A stretch of DNA of 64,000 bases from Pseudomonadota bacterium (GCA_018830485.1 JAHJRQ010000012.1:186001-250000), one strand, 5' to 3'. Numbered from the stretch's first letter, positions 44,858 to 54,722 are shown. Numbers and translations are program-made. Notes: a model not told the origin generated them from the sequence alone.

Positions 44858-47260
44858 TCATTCCTTGGCCAGCAACAAACCCAGCGCCTCCTTAATATCC
44901 TGCACCAGATGAAACCGGATATCCTCTTTCACATTATCTGGAATTTCCACCACATCCTTCTCATTGAGCGCCGGCAAAACAATCTCCTTGATCCCGGCCC
45001 GCACCGCGGCCAAGACCTTTTCCTTGATACCGCCCACGGGCAAGACATCGCCGCGCAGGGTGATCTCGCCGGTCATGGCCATGTCCTTGCTCACCGTACG
45101 CCCGGTGAGCAGCGAGGTCAGGGCGGTGACCATGGCCACCCCGGCTGATGGCCCGTCCTTGGGGATGGCGCCCTCGGGCACATGGATGTGCAGGTCGATC
45201 TTGGCAAAGATTGCTTCGTCCACGCCCAGTTCCTTGGCGTGGGAGCGGATGTAAGTGAGTGCGGCGGAGGCTGACTCCTTCATCACATCCCCAAGCTTGC
45301 CGGTCATGGTGAGATTGCCCTTGCCCTTCATCTTGGCCGCCTCGATGAACAGCAGTTCGCCGCCCACCGGGGTCCAGGCCAGACCGGTGGCAAGGCCCGG
45401 CCCCCAGGTGCGGGCCTTGGTTTCCGGAAAAAACTGGATGGGGCCGAGATAGGTGGCAAGGTTGGTTGCATCGACCAGGGTGGTGGTGGTCTTGCCGGTG
45501 ACGATTTCCTTGGCCACCCCCCGGCAGACCGCGGCCAACTTGCGCTCCAGGTTTCTGACTCCGGCCTCCCGGGTATAGGAGCGGATGGTCATGCGGATTG
45601 CCTGATCATCAATCTTGAGATCGTCCACGCTGATGGCGTGGGCCTCCAACTGCTTGGGCAGGAGGTGGCGTTTGGCAATGTTGAGTTTTTCATCCTGGGT
45701 ATAGCCGGACAGCTCGATGACCTCCATCCGGTCGCGCAACGGGCCGGGGATATTGTCGAGCAGATTGGCCGTGGTGATGAACATCACCTTGGAAAGATCA
45801 AAGGGTATTTCCAGGTAATGATCGGCAAAGGTGAAATTCTGCTCCGGGTCCAGCACCTCCAGCAGGGCCGAGGAGGGATCGCCCCGAAAATCCATGCCCA
45901 GCTTGTCGATCTCATCCAGCATAAAGAGCGGGTTGTTGGCCCCGGCCTTGCGCAGGCTCTGGATGATGCGCCCCGGCAGGGCCCCGATATAGGTGCGCCG
46001 ATGCCCGCGGATCTCCGCCTCGTCCCGCACCCCGCCTAACGAGATGCGGATGAATTTGCGGCCCATGGACCGGGCGATGGATTGGCCGAGCGAGGTCTTG
46101 CCCACCCCCGGCGGCCCCACAAAACAGAGGATCGGCCCGTGCATGTCCTGTTTGAGCTTGCGCACCGCCAGAAACTCGATGATCCGTTTTTTGATCTCCT
46201 CAAGGCCGTAATGGTCTTCGTCCATCACCTGCTGCGCCTTGACGATATCCAGGGAATCGGGGGTGGAGGTCAGCCAGGGCAGGTCCAGGAGCCAGTCGAG
46301 ATAGGTCCGGGAAACGGTGTATTCCGGTGAGGAGGGCGAGATGCGGGCCAGCCGGTCGAGCTCCTTTTCCGCTGTTTTTTTGGCCTCCGGGGGCAACTCT
46401 GTTTGCGCAAATTTTGCCCGCAGCTCCTTGAGGTCGAGATTCTCCTCATCTTCGCCAAGCTCCTTGCGGATGGCGTTGAGCTGCTGGCGCAGAAAGAAAT
46501 CCCGCTGCTTCTGGTCCGTATCCTCCTTGATGCTTTTCTGGATATCCTGGCTCATCTCCGCCGTTTCAACGCGTTTGTTGAGTTCGCGGGCGGTGCGGTG
46601 CATCAGCCCCTTGCCCGGCTGGATCTCAAGGATTTCCTGCTCCTCGGCTGGCGTAAGATTGAGCTGGGAAATCACCAGATAGGAGATATAAAAAGGATCG
46701 GACAGGGACTCGATGGTGGAGACGAGTTCAATCGGCAGCGAGACCATCTCAGCCAGTTTCTTGAACTGGGTGCGGAGATTGAGCACCAAGGCCTCGACCT
46801 CCTTGTCCTCTTCGACCTCCATGGGGATGACGGCGACCCGGGCGGTCAGATAGGGCTCCTTCTGGACAAACTCGACAAGCTCCAGTTTTTTTACAGCGCT
46901 GATCAAGACATGATACCCGCCGCCCTCCTTGACCTTGACCAATTTGTGGATATAGCCCAACACCCCTATCCGGTACAGTTGCTCCGGTTCAACCCGATCC
47001 TGTTTTTCCTCGGCAGGCTCCTTGTGGCTGACAATGGCGATCAACCGGTCTTTTAGAGTCGCATCGTCTATGAGTTTCTGTGAGGCCGGATGCAGAATAT
47101 TCAGCGGAAAGCCCATGCCGGGAAAAAAAACAAAACCGTGCAGGGGCAGAACCGGCAGAATCTCCGGGACCGGCAACTCGGCGGGATTTCCGTGATGGCC
47201 TGTCTTATTCGTGGAATCTTCCGTCTCTTGCCTGCTGTCGTCTTCACGCATAATTTTCAC
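44858..47260 (-). CDS. lon: ATP-dependent Lon protease
   Basis: The 800-residue protease has the LAN substrate domain (LPLHGFVFFPGMGFPL), an AAA+ domain with Walker A GPPGVGKTSLG, Walker B FMLDEIDKLG, and a protease domain. The catalytic serine is in PKDGPSAGVAM and the lysine lies about 43 residues later in LPVGGIKEKVLAA. It degrades damaged and regulatory proteins. hsp20 ends 47 bases upstream on the same strand, so a heat-shock operon is likely. Confidence 0.97.
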   Translation of the reverse strand: MKIMREDDSRQETEDSTNKTGHHGNPAELPVPEILPVLPLHGFVFFPGMGFPLNILHPASQKLIDDATLKDRLIAIVSHKEPAEEKQDRVEPEQLYRIGVLGYIHKLVKVKEGGGYHVLISAVKKLELVEFVQKEPYLTARVAVIPMEVEEDKEVEALVLNLRTQFKKLAEMVSLPIELVSTIESLSDPFYISYLVISQLNLTPAEEQEILEIQPGKGLMHRTARELNKRVETAEMSQDIQKSIKEDTDQKQRDFFLRQQLNAIRKELGEDEENLDLKELRAKFAQTELPPEAKKTAEKELDRLARISPSSPEYTVSRTYLDWLLDLPWLTSTPDSLDIVKAQQVMDEDHYGLEEIKKRIIEFLAVRKLKQDMHGPILCFVGPPGVGKTSLGQSIARSMGRKFIRISLGGVRDEAEIRGHRRTYIGALPGRIIQSLRKAGANNPLFMLDEIDKLGMDFRGDPSSALLEVLDPEQNFTFADHYLEIPFDLSKVMFITTANLLDNIPGPLRDRMEVIELSGYTQDEKLNIAKRHLLPKQLEAHAISVDDLKIDDQAIRMTIRSYTREAGVRNLERKLAAVCRGVAKEIVTGKTTTTLVDATNLATYLGPIQFFPETKARTWGPGLATGLAWTPVGGELLFIEAAKMKGKGNLTMTGKLGDVMKESASAALTYIRSHAKELGVDEAIFAKIDLHIHVPEGAIPKDGPSAGVAMVTALTSLLTGRTVSKDMAMTGEITLRGDVLPVGGIKEKVLAAVRAGIKEIVLPALNEKDVVEIPDNVKEDIRFHLVQDIKEALGLLLAKE

Positions 47261-47307
47261 CCTGCTGCGTTATTTGTCCGGGGAAAAAAGTCCGGCGCAT
47301 GTTTCCC

Positions 47308-47730
47308 TTAGCCAACGGTGATCGTGATCTTTCCCGTATTACGCCGCAACGGAAGGGTAATCAGCAGAAAGCCGTTTCTGCTTTCCGAAACCGCCTTGGC
47401 AACATCAACCGTTTTGGGCAAGGGGATGGAACGCTCGAAGAAACCGCGCTCAATCTCCAGTTGGTGAATGCGCGAGACCAGGTCGTGCGGTTCATACCCC
47501 CGCTCTCCGGAAACCGTGAGCTGAGTGCCATCGGCAACCACGGAGAGCGTCAGTGGATCCATGCCGGAGATATCCATGAGTACGATGAGCGCCGAAGCGG
47601 TTTCATACACATCGGCGGCGGGAAACCAGTTTCCCCCCTGCCCCACGGAAAACGTCCGTTGGCGGATAAGGTTTCGTGGTATTGCAACGGCGGACTGGCT
47701 TGGGACGGTTTTCTTTTTGGAGTGATCCAT
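47308..47730 (-). CDS. Small heat shock protein, Hsp20 family
   Basis: The 140-residue protein has an alpha-crystallin domain: FPAADVYETASALIVLMDISGM, QLTVSGERGYE, ERGFFERSIPLPKTVD, and FLLITLPLR. The ending ITITVG is close to the I-x-I anchoring motif. It holds unfolded proteins for refolding. The ATG at 47730 follows AGGAAT; the open frame upstream passes through a multi-hairpin element and is not coding. Confidence 0.93.
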   Translation of the reverse strand: MDHSKKKTVPSQSAVAIPRNLIRQRTFSVGQGGNWFPAADVYETASALIVLMDISGMDPLTLSVVADGTQLTVSGERGYEPHDLVSRIHQLEIERGFFERSIPLPKTVDVAKAVSESRNGFLLITLPLRRNTGKITITVG

Positions 47731-47774
47731 GGCGTTTATTCCTACACGCGCTTTCGCGAAAAGCAACCCGGCTG

Positions 47775-47953
47775 GCAGGGTGTTGAAAAAATCGTTTTTC
47801 GATGCCCTGCTAGCGATCCAGGGATGGATCGCCAATCTCGACGAGTTCTAACTCGTTGAAATTGTGAGAGCGGACAGAATTCACTTCTGGCCGATCGTGG
47901 CTGGAAAAAGCCAGGACGGCTTTTTCCCAACGTCCTGCTAGAGGTTTTCAACA
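47775..47953. repeat. Multi-hairpin element with short terminal inverted repeats
   Basis: TGTTGAAAA at 47781 and TTTTCAACA at 47945 are inverted ends. Between them are at least four stems: GCAGGG/CCCTGC, GCGATCCA/TGGATCGC, CGACGAGTT/AACTCGTTG and GGAAAAAGCC/GGCTTTTTCC. Its right end overlaps the last codons of the CXXC protein gene. It looks like a MITE-like palindromic element. Confidence 0.65.
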
Positions 47954-48120
47954 AACCCGGTCCCCTTGCACAAGGGGCAGATCACCTGCGGCACGCACTG
48001 GCAATCATTCCACTCATCGCCGGTTTTGGTCCCCCGCCACTCGCTGTTGCATTCGCAGGTTCCCTGAATCACCTTCTCGCCGTTGCATTCCGGGCACACC
48101 TTTTTATCCGTATTGCTCAT
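47938..48120 (-). CDS. Small zinc-ribbon-like cysteine-rich protein
   Basis: The 60-residue protein has paired CxxC motifs, CPECNGEK near the start and CPLCKGTGF near the end (the second resembles DnaJ-type CxxCxGxG), with CECN and CQC between. It should bind zinc. GGGAGGGG precedes the ATG. The last codons (FVENL) come from the terminal repeat of the adjacent element, so the native C-terminus may have been replaced. Confidence 0.75.
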   Translation of the reverse strand: MSNTDKKVCPECNGEKVIQGTCECNSEWRGTKTGDEWNDCQCVPQVICPLCKGTGFVENL

Positions 48121-48252
48121 CATACCCCTCCCTGTTGTCAAATGAGAGACTCTCGGCCAGGTTCCCCGGCCCATCCTTCTTCACACCGTATAAAAAGTAT
48201 GGGACAGGTTCGGGTGGATGTCAAGGGATGGAGAAAACCGGCCGGGCAATCC

Positions 48253-49017
48253 TTATGATTCCTCTCCGTGACGGCAAACATGACTCACCATGATCTTTTG
48301 GGCCAGACCGGCATTGATTGCCAGACGCGCCCCCTTGTTTGCCACGATGAGGGGCCCGGAGGAATGGTTGCTGACAATCTCAAGACATGCCCCCACCGCA
48401 AGCCCCATATCACCGAGCCGGGCCTGCACTTCCCTGCCGCCCAAAATCGTGACGATGCGCACCCGCTCGCCATTGGCGGCATACTGCAGGGAGAGGGCCG
48501 GTTCCCGCTGGGCCATGCAGGAGGCACACAAACCGTAAATCTCCATCTTGTGCTGGAGCGGATGGAACCGGAACTGACGGGCGATTTCCTGTTGGAGCCT
48601 TTCCAGGTTCTGGTTGGCAAACTCCTGAATCTTGCCGCAGCGGGTGCAGATAAAATGGTCGTGGTGCATGCCGAGGTGGTGGTGTTCGTAGACCGGTTCC
48701 TGGGTTTCAAACACCTGTTTCTGGGCAAAGCCGAACTGGCAGAACATCTCCATGGTTTCCTTGAGAAACTCCCGGTCCAGCAGCTCCGGCCTTTTCTCCC
48801 TGATGATCCCTTCCAGCCCGCTCAGGGTCAGATGCTCTTCCACGGAAAGAAAGATATCCAGCACCTTGAGCCGCTCTTCGATGCGGGAGGCGTTGAAGGA
48901 TTGCAGCACCTCCTGAAACTGTTCCCGCTCCTGCTGGTGCTGGGTCTGGGGATCAAGTCCTTCCGCACCAACGTCTTTGGCCCTCTTGCCTTTTACCGAC
49001 CGAAAAAAATCAAACAT
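48253..49017 (-). CDS. Fur family regulator fused to a FeoA domain
   Basis: The 254-residue protein has a Fur-type N-terminal helical domain (about 35-105), a metal-binding stretch YEHHHLGMHHDHFICTRCGK (110-129) and CASC (164-167). From about 176 to 245 a FeoA/SH3-like domain follows (NGERVRIVTILGGREVQARLGDMGL). Fur senses iron or another metal; FeoA normally assists FeoB iron transport. The join suggests a regulator that also reads a FeoA signal. ATG 49017 follows AAGGAG. No feoB lies nearby. Confidence 0.88.
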   Translation of the reverse strand: MFDFFRSVKGKRAKDVGAEGLDPQTQHQQEREQFQEVLQSFNASRIEERLKVLDIFLSVEEHLTLSGLEGIIREKRPELLDREFLKETMEMFCQFGFAQKQVFETQEPVYEHHHLGMHHDHFICTRCGKIQEFANQNLERLQQEIARQFRFHPLQHKMEIYGLCASCMAQREPALSLQYAANGERVRIVTILGGREVQARLGDMGLAVGACLEIVSNHSSGPLIVANKGARLAINAGLAQKIMVSHVCRHGEES

Positions 49018-49042
49018 TGTCACCTGCTCCTTGTGCCGAACA

Positions 49043-49771
49043 TCAATCAACCTGCACCCACGCGCCATTCTGCAACAGAAAATGGGGCCGGAACCTGGCC
49101 TTGTAGGCCATGGCCGCAACCTCCTCTATCCAATAGCCGAGATAAAGATATTCACAATGCTCGCGCCTGGCAAGCTCGTTCAGATACAGAATATTAAAGG
49201 TTCCCAGGCTTCTTTTCTCAAAAGCCGGGTCGAAATAAAAATACACCGCGCTCAGGCTGCGCTCCGCCAGATCGACAATGGAGCCCCCCACCAGCTCTCC
49301 GGACAGTCGGAAAGATATCTCCATGCTCGGGACCAGGGAATTGGCGAAAAAGCCGCTGTAATAATCCAGCGCGGCGCTTGCCCGTCCGGGATAGCGGCTG
49401 TTTAAAAAACGGTCCAGCAATTGCAGTTTTTCCGGGGTCACCTCAAGCGGGCCCACGCTGATCTCGATGTCCTGATTCCGCTGCCAAACGCGGCGCATGT
49501 TGCGGGAGGGACGAAAGGCGGCCGTCTCAAGCCGAATGGGCACGCAGGCCGTACAATCCGGACAGCGCATGGCATAGATGGTGTTGCCGTTGCGCCGGTA
49601 TCCGGCGGCGAGGAATTCATCCAGCACGGCCGGGGGCAAAAAACTGAAACCCGCCTGGTGGTAGACCGCAGTGCGGTCAAGACCGTAGGGGCACTCCGCC
49701 GGGGTGTCCACAAAATATGGGGAGAGCTTGGCGATGAACCGGCTGGTATCACTTACATCCACGGAGGTCAT
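49043..49771 (-). CDS. bpt: Leucyl/arginyl-tRNA--protein transferase (Bpt/Ate1-like)
   Basis: The 242-residue protein has N-terminal CPYG and the CPDCTACVPIRL signature of bacterial protein-tRNA transferases. The GNAT-like core follows with GYWIEEVAAMAYKARFRPHFLL. It adds leucine (or arginine) to proteins with acidic N-termini, marking them for ClpS/ClpAP. It lies 25 bases before the Fur-FeoA gene. Confidence 0.95.
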   Translation of the reverse strand: MTSVDVSDTSRFIAKLSPYFVDTPAECPYGLDRTAVYHQAGFSFLPPAVLDEFLAAGYRRNGNTIYAMRCPDCTACVPIRLETAAFRPSRNMRRVWQRNQDIEISVGPLEVTPEKLQLLDRFLNSRYPGRASAALDYYSGFFANSLVPSMEISFRLSGELVGGSIVDLAERSLSAVYFYFDPAFEKRSLGTFNILYLNELARREHCEYLYLGYWIEEVAAMAYKARFRPHFLLQNGAWVQVD

Positions 49772-49835
49772 GTGTCACACTGGCAGGTCGCTTCGTATTG
49801 TTGGGCTCGTAACAACTTAGAACTTGTTGCAAACA

Positions 49836-49918
49836 GGTGCTTCGACAGGCTCAGCACGAACGGAATATCAAGACATTACATCAATAACATCCGTTCGTGC
49901 TGAGCCTGTCGAAGCACC
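49836..49918. repeat. Family A palindromic repeat, intact copy
   Basis: The arms GGTGCTTCGACAGGCTCAGC and its exact complement are followed inward by ACGAACGGA/TCCGTTCGT. These perfect long arms flank an AT-rich centre. This is the most complete copy in the window, between bpt and the NamZ-like gene. Confidence 0.9.
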
Positions 49919-49936
49919 GCTGTTATAAGGCAATCC

Positions 49937-51103
49937 TTACTGATAAAGAAAATATCTTCGCCGCATCTCGCTGAACCCGTCAATCCCAGGTTGCCAAGCC
50001 GACTCAAGCTCCCGGATATCCGCGCCTGCGGCCAACTGATGCCTGAGATTGCTGTCCCCCAGGATCAAATCAAGGGGGGTCCGCTCGAATTCGTACTCGT
50101 AGGGCGGGGCCTTGAGGGCGAACTGTTCTGGGTAGCAGCGCATGAAGGCCTGCAACAGGGCCAGCGAGGTGCGATAGGGCAAAAAGGTCTGCGGGTCCGT
50201 AACGTGGAGCTGGAATCCCTTGCAAGGCTGCCCGGCCCATTTGTTGGCCGTGGGCTCAAAGGCCAGGGGGCGCAGAAAACACCCGGGCAGAGGCACTTGC
50301 ATGCTGTCCAGAACCGTGTGCCAATCAAGAAACGGAGCGCCGAACAGCTCAAAGGGCAAGGAGGTGCCCCTGCCTTCGGAGATGTTGGTGCCCTCAAAGA
50401 TCACCTGCCCCGGATAGACCAGGGTTGTGGTGGGATTCGGCATGTTGGGCGAGGGGAACACCCACGGCAACCCGGTGTCGCTGAAGAGCATCCGCCGATG
50501 CCAGCCGTCCATGGCCACCACCTCAAGATCCGCCCCGATTGAGTACTCGCCATTAAGCAAGCGGGCTAGCTCGCCAAAGGTGAGGCCGTGGCGCATGGGC
50601 AGCGGATACAGCCCGACAAAAGAGCGGCAGTCATCCTGCAACAGATTGCCCTCCACCGCCTCCCCGCCCACGGGATTGGGCCGGTCCAGCACCACCACCT
50701 TCTTGCCATGGCGGGCAGCCTCTTCCATGCAGTAGGCCAGGGTGTAGAGAAAGGTATAGACCCTGGTGCCCACATCAACGATATCCACGAGCAGCACGTC
50801 AAAATGCTCGTACATGGCCGCGGTGGGCCGACGTACCTCGCCGTAGAGGCTGAACACCGGCAGGCCGCTGACCGGATCGGTCATATGGTCCGACTCGATC
50901 ATGTTGTCCTGCTTTTCCGCGAAAAACCCGTGCTGGGGGGTGAACAGACAGGTGAGCTGGCCCGGAAAGGCGGCCATGATCAGATCCCGGCTGTGGCGGA
51001 GGTTCCGGCCGGTGGAGGCCTGGTTGCAGAGCAGGGCCAGCCGTTTGCCCGCAAGATACGCGGGGGGGGACACTACAAGACGCTCAATTCCAAGGGTAAC
51101 CAT
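49937..51103 (-). CDS. DUF1343 protein (NamZ-like exo-N-acetylmuramidase family)
   Basis: The 388-residue protein matches DUF1343: GKRLALLCNQAS, LFTPQHGFF, SLYGEVRRP, VDIVDVGTRVYTFLYTL, VLDRPNPVGG and SEGRGTSLPFE. NamZ removes terminal N-acetylmuramate from peptidoglycan fragments. No signal peptide is seen, so it would act on internalised muropeptides or in recycling. Confidence 0.88.
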   Translation of the reverse strand: MVTLGIERLVVSPPAYLAGKRLALLCNQASTGRNLRHSRDLIMAAFPGQLTCLFTPQHGFFAEKQDNMIESDHMTDPVSGLPVFSLYGEVRRPTAAMYEHFDVLLVDIVDVGTRVYTFLYTLAYCMEEAARHGKKVVVLDRPNPVGGEAVEGNLLQDDCRSFVGLYPLPMRHGLTFGELARLLNGEYSIGADLEVVAMDGWHRRMLFSDTGLPWVFPSPNMPNPTTTLVYPGQVIFEGTNISEGRGTSLPFELFGAPFLDWHTVLDSMQVPLPGCFLRPLAFEPTANKWAGQPCKGFQLHVTDPQTFLPYRTSLALLQAFMRCYPEQFALKAPPYEYEFERTPLDLILGDSNLRHQLAAGADIRELESAWQPGIDGFSEMRRRYFLYQ

Positions 51104-51275
51104 GGTTCTCCCGTTTCAGTGGATGGAGGAATGACCAACATTTTTTTCTTTGCACTTTGCCCCCGGCTGATTAGTTTAGCCATGTGGGTCAATGGAATAT
51201 AATCGAACCTGAAGCCTTCGTGCATCAAAAAGGAGACAGGCGTGCAACATGAACTGAATTACAGAGGATTTTGAG

Positions 51276-52040
51276 ATGAAGATTGCAATCAGCGGCAAGG
51301 GCGGCGTGGGCAAAACCACGATCATGGCCATGCTTGCCAAATATCTCCAGAAACACGGCAAAGAGGTGCTGGTCATCGACGCGGACCCCAGTCCGCACAT
51401 GGCCCAGAGCCTCGGCCTGGCCGAGGACGAAAAAATCACCCCCATCGCCGAGATGAAGGATCTGCTGGTGGAACGCTCCGGCAAGGTGAACGGCTCGCCT
51501 TTTTACAACATCAATCCGCAGGTCGATGACCTGCTGGCCCGCTTCATCGTGGAAAAGGACGGGATCAAGCTCATGGTGCTGGGCGCCATCCAGACCGCCA
51601 AGGGCGGCTGCGCCTGCCCGGAAAGCAACGTGCTGAAACGAATGCTCACCAAGCTGCTGCTCTCCCCCTCACAGGTGGTGCTGCTCGACATGGAGGCCGG
51701 GGTGGAACACCTGGGGAGGGGCACCATCGCCGGGGTGGATCATCTGCTCATCGTGGTGATCCCCTCAAAATCCGGGGTGCGCACCGCGCTGAAGATCAAG
51801 AAACTCGCCGAGGAATCGGGCATCCCCCGCATTTCCTATGTGGGCAACCTGGTAACGGATGACGATGACCGGGCCTTTCTGGCCCAGGCCCTCGGCGAGC
51901 CGCCCCTGGCCTGCTTCCCCGACTCAGCCGCGATCCGGAAAACCGAACGGGCTGGGTTGGCGATCACCGGGGCGCTGGGGGAGGTTGAAGGGGCGGCAGG
52001 GCAACTCATCAACAGTGTCCTCGGCCAGGCGCAACAATGA
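51276..52040 (+). CDS. cooC: CooC-type nickel-insertion ATPase
   Basis: The 254-residue P-loop protein has the deviant Walker A GKGGVGKTT, VLVIDADPSP and the CooC marker GGCACPESN (C-x-C). CooC inserts nickel into carbon monoxide dehydrogenase. No CODH gene is visible, so the client is elsewhere or different. The next gene overlaps the stop by four bases. Confidence 0.9.
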   Translation: MKIAISGKGGVGKTTIMAMLAKYLQKHGKEVLVIDADPSPHMAQSLGLAEDEKITPIAEMKDLLVERSGKVNGSPFYNINPQVDDLLARFIVEKDGIKLMVLGAIQTAKGGCACPESNVLKRMLTKLLLSPSQVVLLDMEAGVEHLGRGTIAGVDHLLIVVIPSKSGVRTALKIKKLAEESGIPRISYVGNLVTDDDDRAFLAQALGEPPLACFPDSAAIRKTERAGLAITGALGEVEGAAGQLINSVLGQAQQ

Positions 52041-52744
52041 GCATGGCTGCGGTCAAAACCGCTTTCGACGAGGGCGCGCAAACCTACGACCGCGCCCGCA
52101 GACAGCTGATTCCCTGTTTCGATGATTTTTACTCCACGGCACTGGCGTTGATCCCACACCAGCCCACAGCCAACTTCCGGGTGCTGGACCTCGGCGCGGG
52201 AACGGGATTACTCTCGTTCCTGGTCGCCAGAAAGTTTACCAAGGCCCGGATCACCCTGATGGACATCTCCCTGGAGATGCTGGGCAAAGCCAGGGAAAGG
52301 TTTGCCGGGATGGAGGAGCGGTTGGAATTTGTCGCTGGAGATTATGCCAACGGCTTTGCGGGACAATTCGACGTGGTGATCTCCGCCCTGTCCATCCACC
52401 ACCTCACCGATGCAGACAAAATCAAGCTATTCAAGAACATCCATGATGCCTTGCCCGATGGCGGCATATTCATCAACGCCGAGCAGATCCTCGGGCCAAC
52501 GCCGGACATCGAACAGGTGTACCAGGAAACCTGGCTCCGGCAGGCGCGGGATCTCGGGGTCTCCGAGGCCGACCTCAATGCGGCATTGGAACGAATGCAG
52601 GCGGACAAAATGGCCCCCCTGGACTCCCAGCTCATCTGGTTGCAGCAGGCAGGTTTCAGTTCGGTGCACTGCTGGTACCAACACTTCCGTTTCGCTGTCT
52701 TTTCCGGGCAAAAGGGCAAGGGCTGCACAAATCTGCCCACATAA
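52037..52744 (+). CDS. Class I SAM-dependent methyltransferase
   Basis: The 235-residue protein has motif I VLDLGAGTGLLSF, motif II LMDISLEMLGKA, motif III VAGDYANGF and motif IV VVISALSIHHL. The target is unknown. The ATGA overlap with cooC suggests coexpression. An N-terminal helix (FDEGAQTYDRARRQLIP) matches small-molecule methyltransferases. Confidence 0.88.
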   Translation: MSMAAVKTAFDEGAQTYDRARRQLIPCFDDFYSTALALIPHQPTANFRVLDLGAGTGLLSFLVARKFTKARITLMDISLEMLGKARERFAGMEERLEFVAGDYANGFAGQFDVVISALSIHHLTDADKIKLFKNIHDALPDGGIFINAEQILGPTPDIEQVYQETWLRQARDLGVSEADLNAALERMQADKMAPLDSQLIWLQQAGFSSVHCWYQHFRFAVFSGQKGKGCTNLPT

Positions 52745-52748
52745 TTCC

Positions 52749-53267
52749 TCAGCCGAAACAGAGCCCGCAGTCCGGGCAGGTCGTGGTCGTGGTGGCAAAG
52801 GCAAAGCCGCAGGCAGGGCAGACCGCCTCCTCGGCCTCGGGGTTGAACACCGCCTCGGCATGGGTGGCGTCGTGCTCGGCCAGGGCGGTTGCCCGGCGAT
52901 GCTCCTGGGCAAGCACCTCCAAGGCATCCCGCACCTCTTCCTGCCGGACCTGGAGTTCAAACTTAGGCGCGCAGCCGCCGCTGGCGCACCCCCCGCCCTC
53001 CTTGCTGATCATGGCGCCGATCTGTTCCGCCTCCAGCAGGTCCTTGAGGTGCTTGAGATCGCCAAGCGCTCCCTGAAAAACAACGACCAATTGGTCGTCG
53101 GGGGTCAACGGTCCTTTCCGGTTCCGCCGGGAAGCGCCATTATTGCTTTCCATGACAACCAACTCCGCCCCCCAGACAAGGGCAATGGCGCAGGTCGCGC
53201 AGGTTTCCGCTTCCGCCCGGTACTCGTCCCGGCATTTCGGACAGTATTTCAAATCGTGTTCAATCAT
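52749..53267 (-). CDS. Double zinc-ribbon protein with DUF2007-like middle
   Basis: The 172-residue protein has an N-terminal ribbon (CPKCRDEYRAEAETCATC) and a C-terminal ribbon (CPACGFAFATTTTTCPDCG). The middle reads DLKHLKDLLEAEQIGAMI, similar to DUF2007 signal-transduction-like domains. A CASGGC motif lies in the linker. Function is unknown. It is 46 bases downstream of hslU on the same strand. Confidence 0.8.
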   Translation of the reverse strand: MIEHDLKYCPKCRDEYRAEAETCATCAIALVWGAELVVMESNNGASRRNRKGPLTPDDQLVVVFQGALGDLKHLKDLLEAEQIGAMISKEGGGCASGGCAPKFELQVRQEEVRDALEVLAQEHRRATALAEHDATHAEAVFNPEAEEAVCPACGFAFATTTTTCPDCGLCFG

Positions 53268-53313
53268 CTTGGTCGCCTCTCAAAGCTGTAAGCCATAGGC
53301 TGTCAGCGGACAG

Positions 53314-54705
53314 CTACAATATAAACCTGCTTAAATCCTCATCTTCCGAGATATCCTGCAACTGCTTTTTCACATACTCGGCTGTAACGAGAAACCTCTT
53401 TTCATCCCGATCGGTGGCGTCAAAGGAGAGTTCCTCCAATAGACGCTCCATGATGGTATGCAGCCGCCTGGCCCCGATATTCTCGGTTTTCCGGTTTACC
53501 ATGGCGGCGATTCTGGCCATACCCCGGATGGCGTCCTCGGCAAACTCCAGGGCGATCCCTTCGGTGGCCATGAGGGCGATGTACTGTTTGATCAGGGCGT
53601 TCTGCGGTTCGGTGAGGATCCGGTAGAATTCCTCCTCCCCCAAGGGGTTGAGTTCAACCCGGATGGGGAAGCGCCCCTGCAGCTCCGGCACCAGATCCGA
53701 GGGCTTGCAGAGATGGAAGGCGCCGCTGGCGATGAAGAGGATATGGTCGGTCTTGACCATCCCGTGTTTGGTGGTCACGGTGGAGCCTTCGACAATGGGC
53801 AGCAGGTCGCGCTGCACGCCCTCGCGGGAGACCTCGGGCCCATGGCCTGAGCCGCCCTGCCGCGAGGCGATCTTGTCGATCTCATCGAGAAAGATGATCC
53901 CGGACTGCTCGGTGCGCTGGATGGCAAGTTTAGTAACGCTCTCCATGTCGATCAGCCGTTCGGCCTCCCGTTTCTTGAGCACCTCCATGGCGTCTTTCAC
54001 CGGCATCTGCTGGCGCTGGGTTTTCTTGGGAAACATCTTGCCGAACACATCCTTGAGCCCGGACTCCATATCGTCCAAGCCGCTGCCCCCGTGGGAAAGA
54101 ATCTCTATCATGGGCATCGACTGGCTCTGGTCGATCTCCATCTCCACCTGCCGCTCGTCGAGTTTGCCGTCCTTAAGCATCTGCCGGAACTTTTCCCTGG
54201 TGGAATCAACCGGCTCCCCTGCCCGACCGCCATCCTCGGTTCTCTCGGCCATGGGCGTGACCTGGCCCAAGGGGACCGGCCGCGGCGGGACCAGCAGGTC
54301 GAGCATCCGCTCTTCCGCCTGCTCCGCCGCTTTCTGCGTCACCTGCTCCCGCGCTTCCTCGCGCACCATGTTGATGGCCAGATCGAGCAGATCGCGGATC
54401 ATGGACTCCACATCCCTCCCCACATAGCCCACCTCGGTGAACTTGGAGGCCTCCACCTTGAGAAAGGGCGATTGGGCCAGGCTGGCCAACCGGCGGGCGA
54501 TCTCGGTTTTGCCGACCCCGGTGGGACCGATCATGATGATGTTCTTGGGCGCAATCTCCTCGCGCAGGGGGAGGGGCACCTGCTGGCGCCGCCAGCGGTT
54601 GCGCAGGGCAATGGCCACGGATTTCTTAGCCGCGTCCTGGCCGATGATGTAGCGGTCCAGTTCGGCCACGGTTTGCCTGGGGGTCAGGGTGTTCATGGGT
54701 TCCAT
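53314..54705 (-). CDS. hslU: ATP-dependent protease ATPase subunit HslU
   Basis: The 463-residue AAA+ unfoldase has Walker [16 protein letters not shown], the pore loop EVGYVGRD, Walker [12 protein letters not shown] and the C-terminal DLSRFIL that docks to HslV. ATG 54705 has AAGGAAG eight bases upstream. It follows hslV by 17 bases. Confidence 0.97.
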   Translation of the reverse strand: MEPMNTLTPRQTVAELDRYIIGQDAAKKSVAIALRNRWRRQQVPLPLREEIAPKNIIMIGPTGVGKTEIARRLASLAQSPFLKVEASKFTEVGYVGRDVESMIRDLLDLAINMVREEAREQVTQKAAEQAEERMLDLLVPPRPVPLGQVTPMAERTEDGGRAGEPVDSTREKFRQMLKDGKLDERQVEMEIDQSQSMPMIEILSHGGSGLDDMESGLKDVFGKMFPKKTQRQQMPVKDAMEVLKKREAERLIDMESVTKLAIQRTEQSGIIFLDEIDKIASRQGGSGHGPEVSREGVQRDLLPIVEGSTVTTKHGMVKTDHILFIASGAFHLCKPSDLVPELQGRFPIRVELNPLGEEEFYRILTEPQNALIKQYIALMATEGIALEFAEDAIRGMARIAAMVNRKTENIGARRLHTIMERLLEELSFDATDRDEKRFLVTAEYVKKQLQDISEDEDLSRFIL

Positions 54706-54722
54706 CGTGAAATCTTCCTTTT

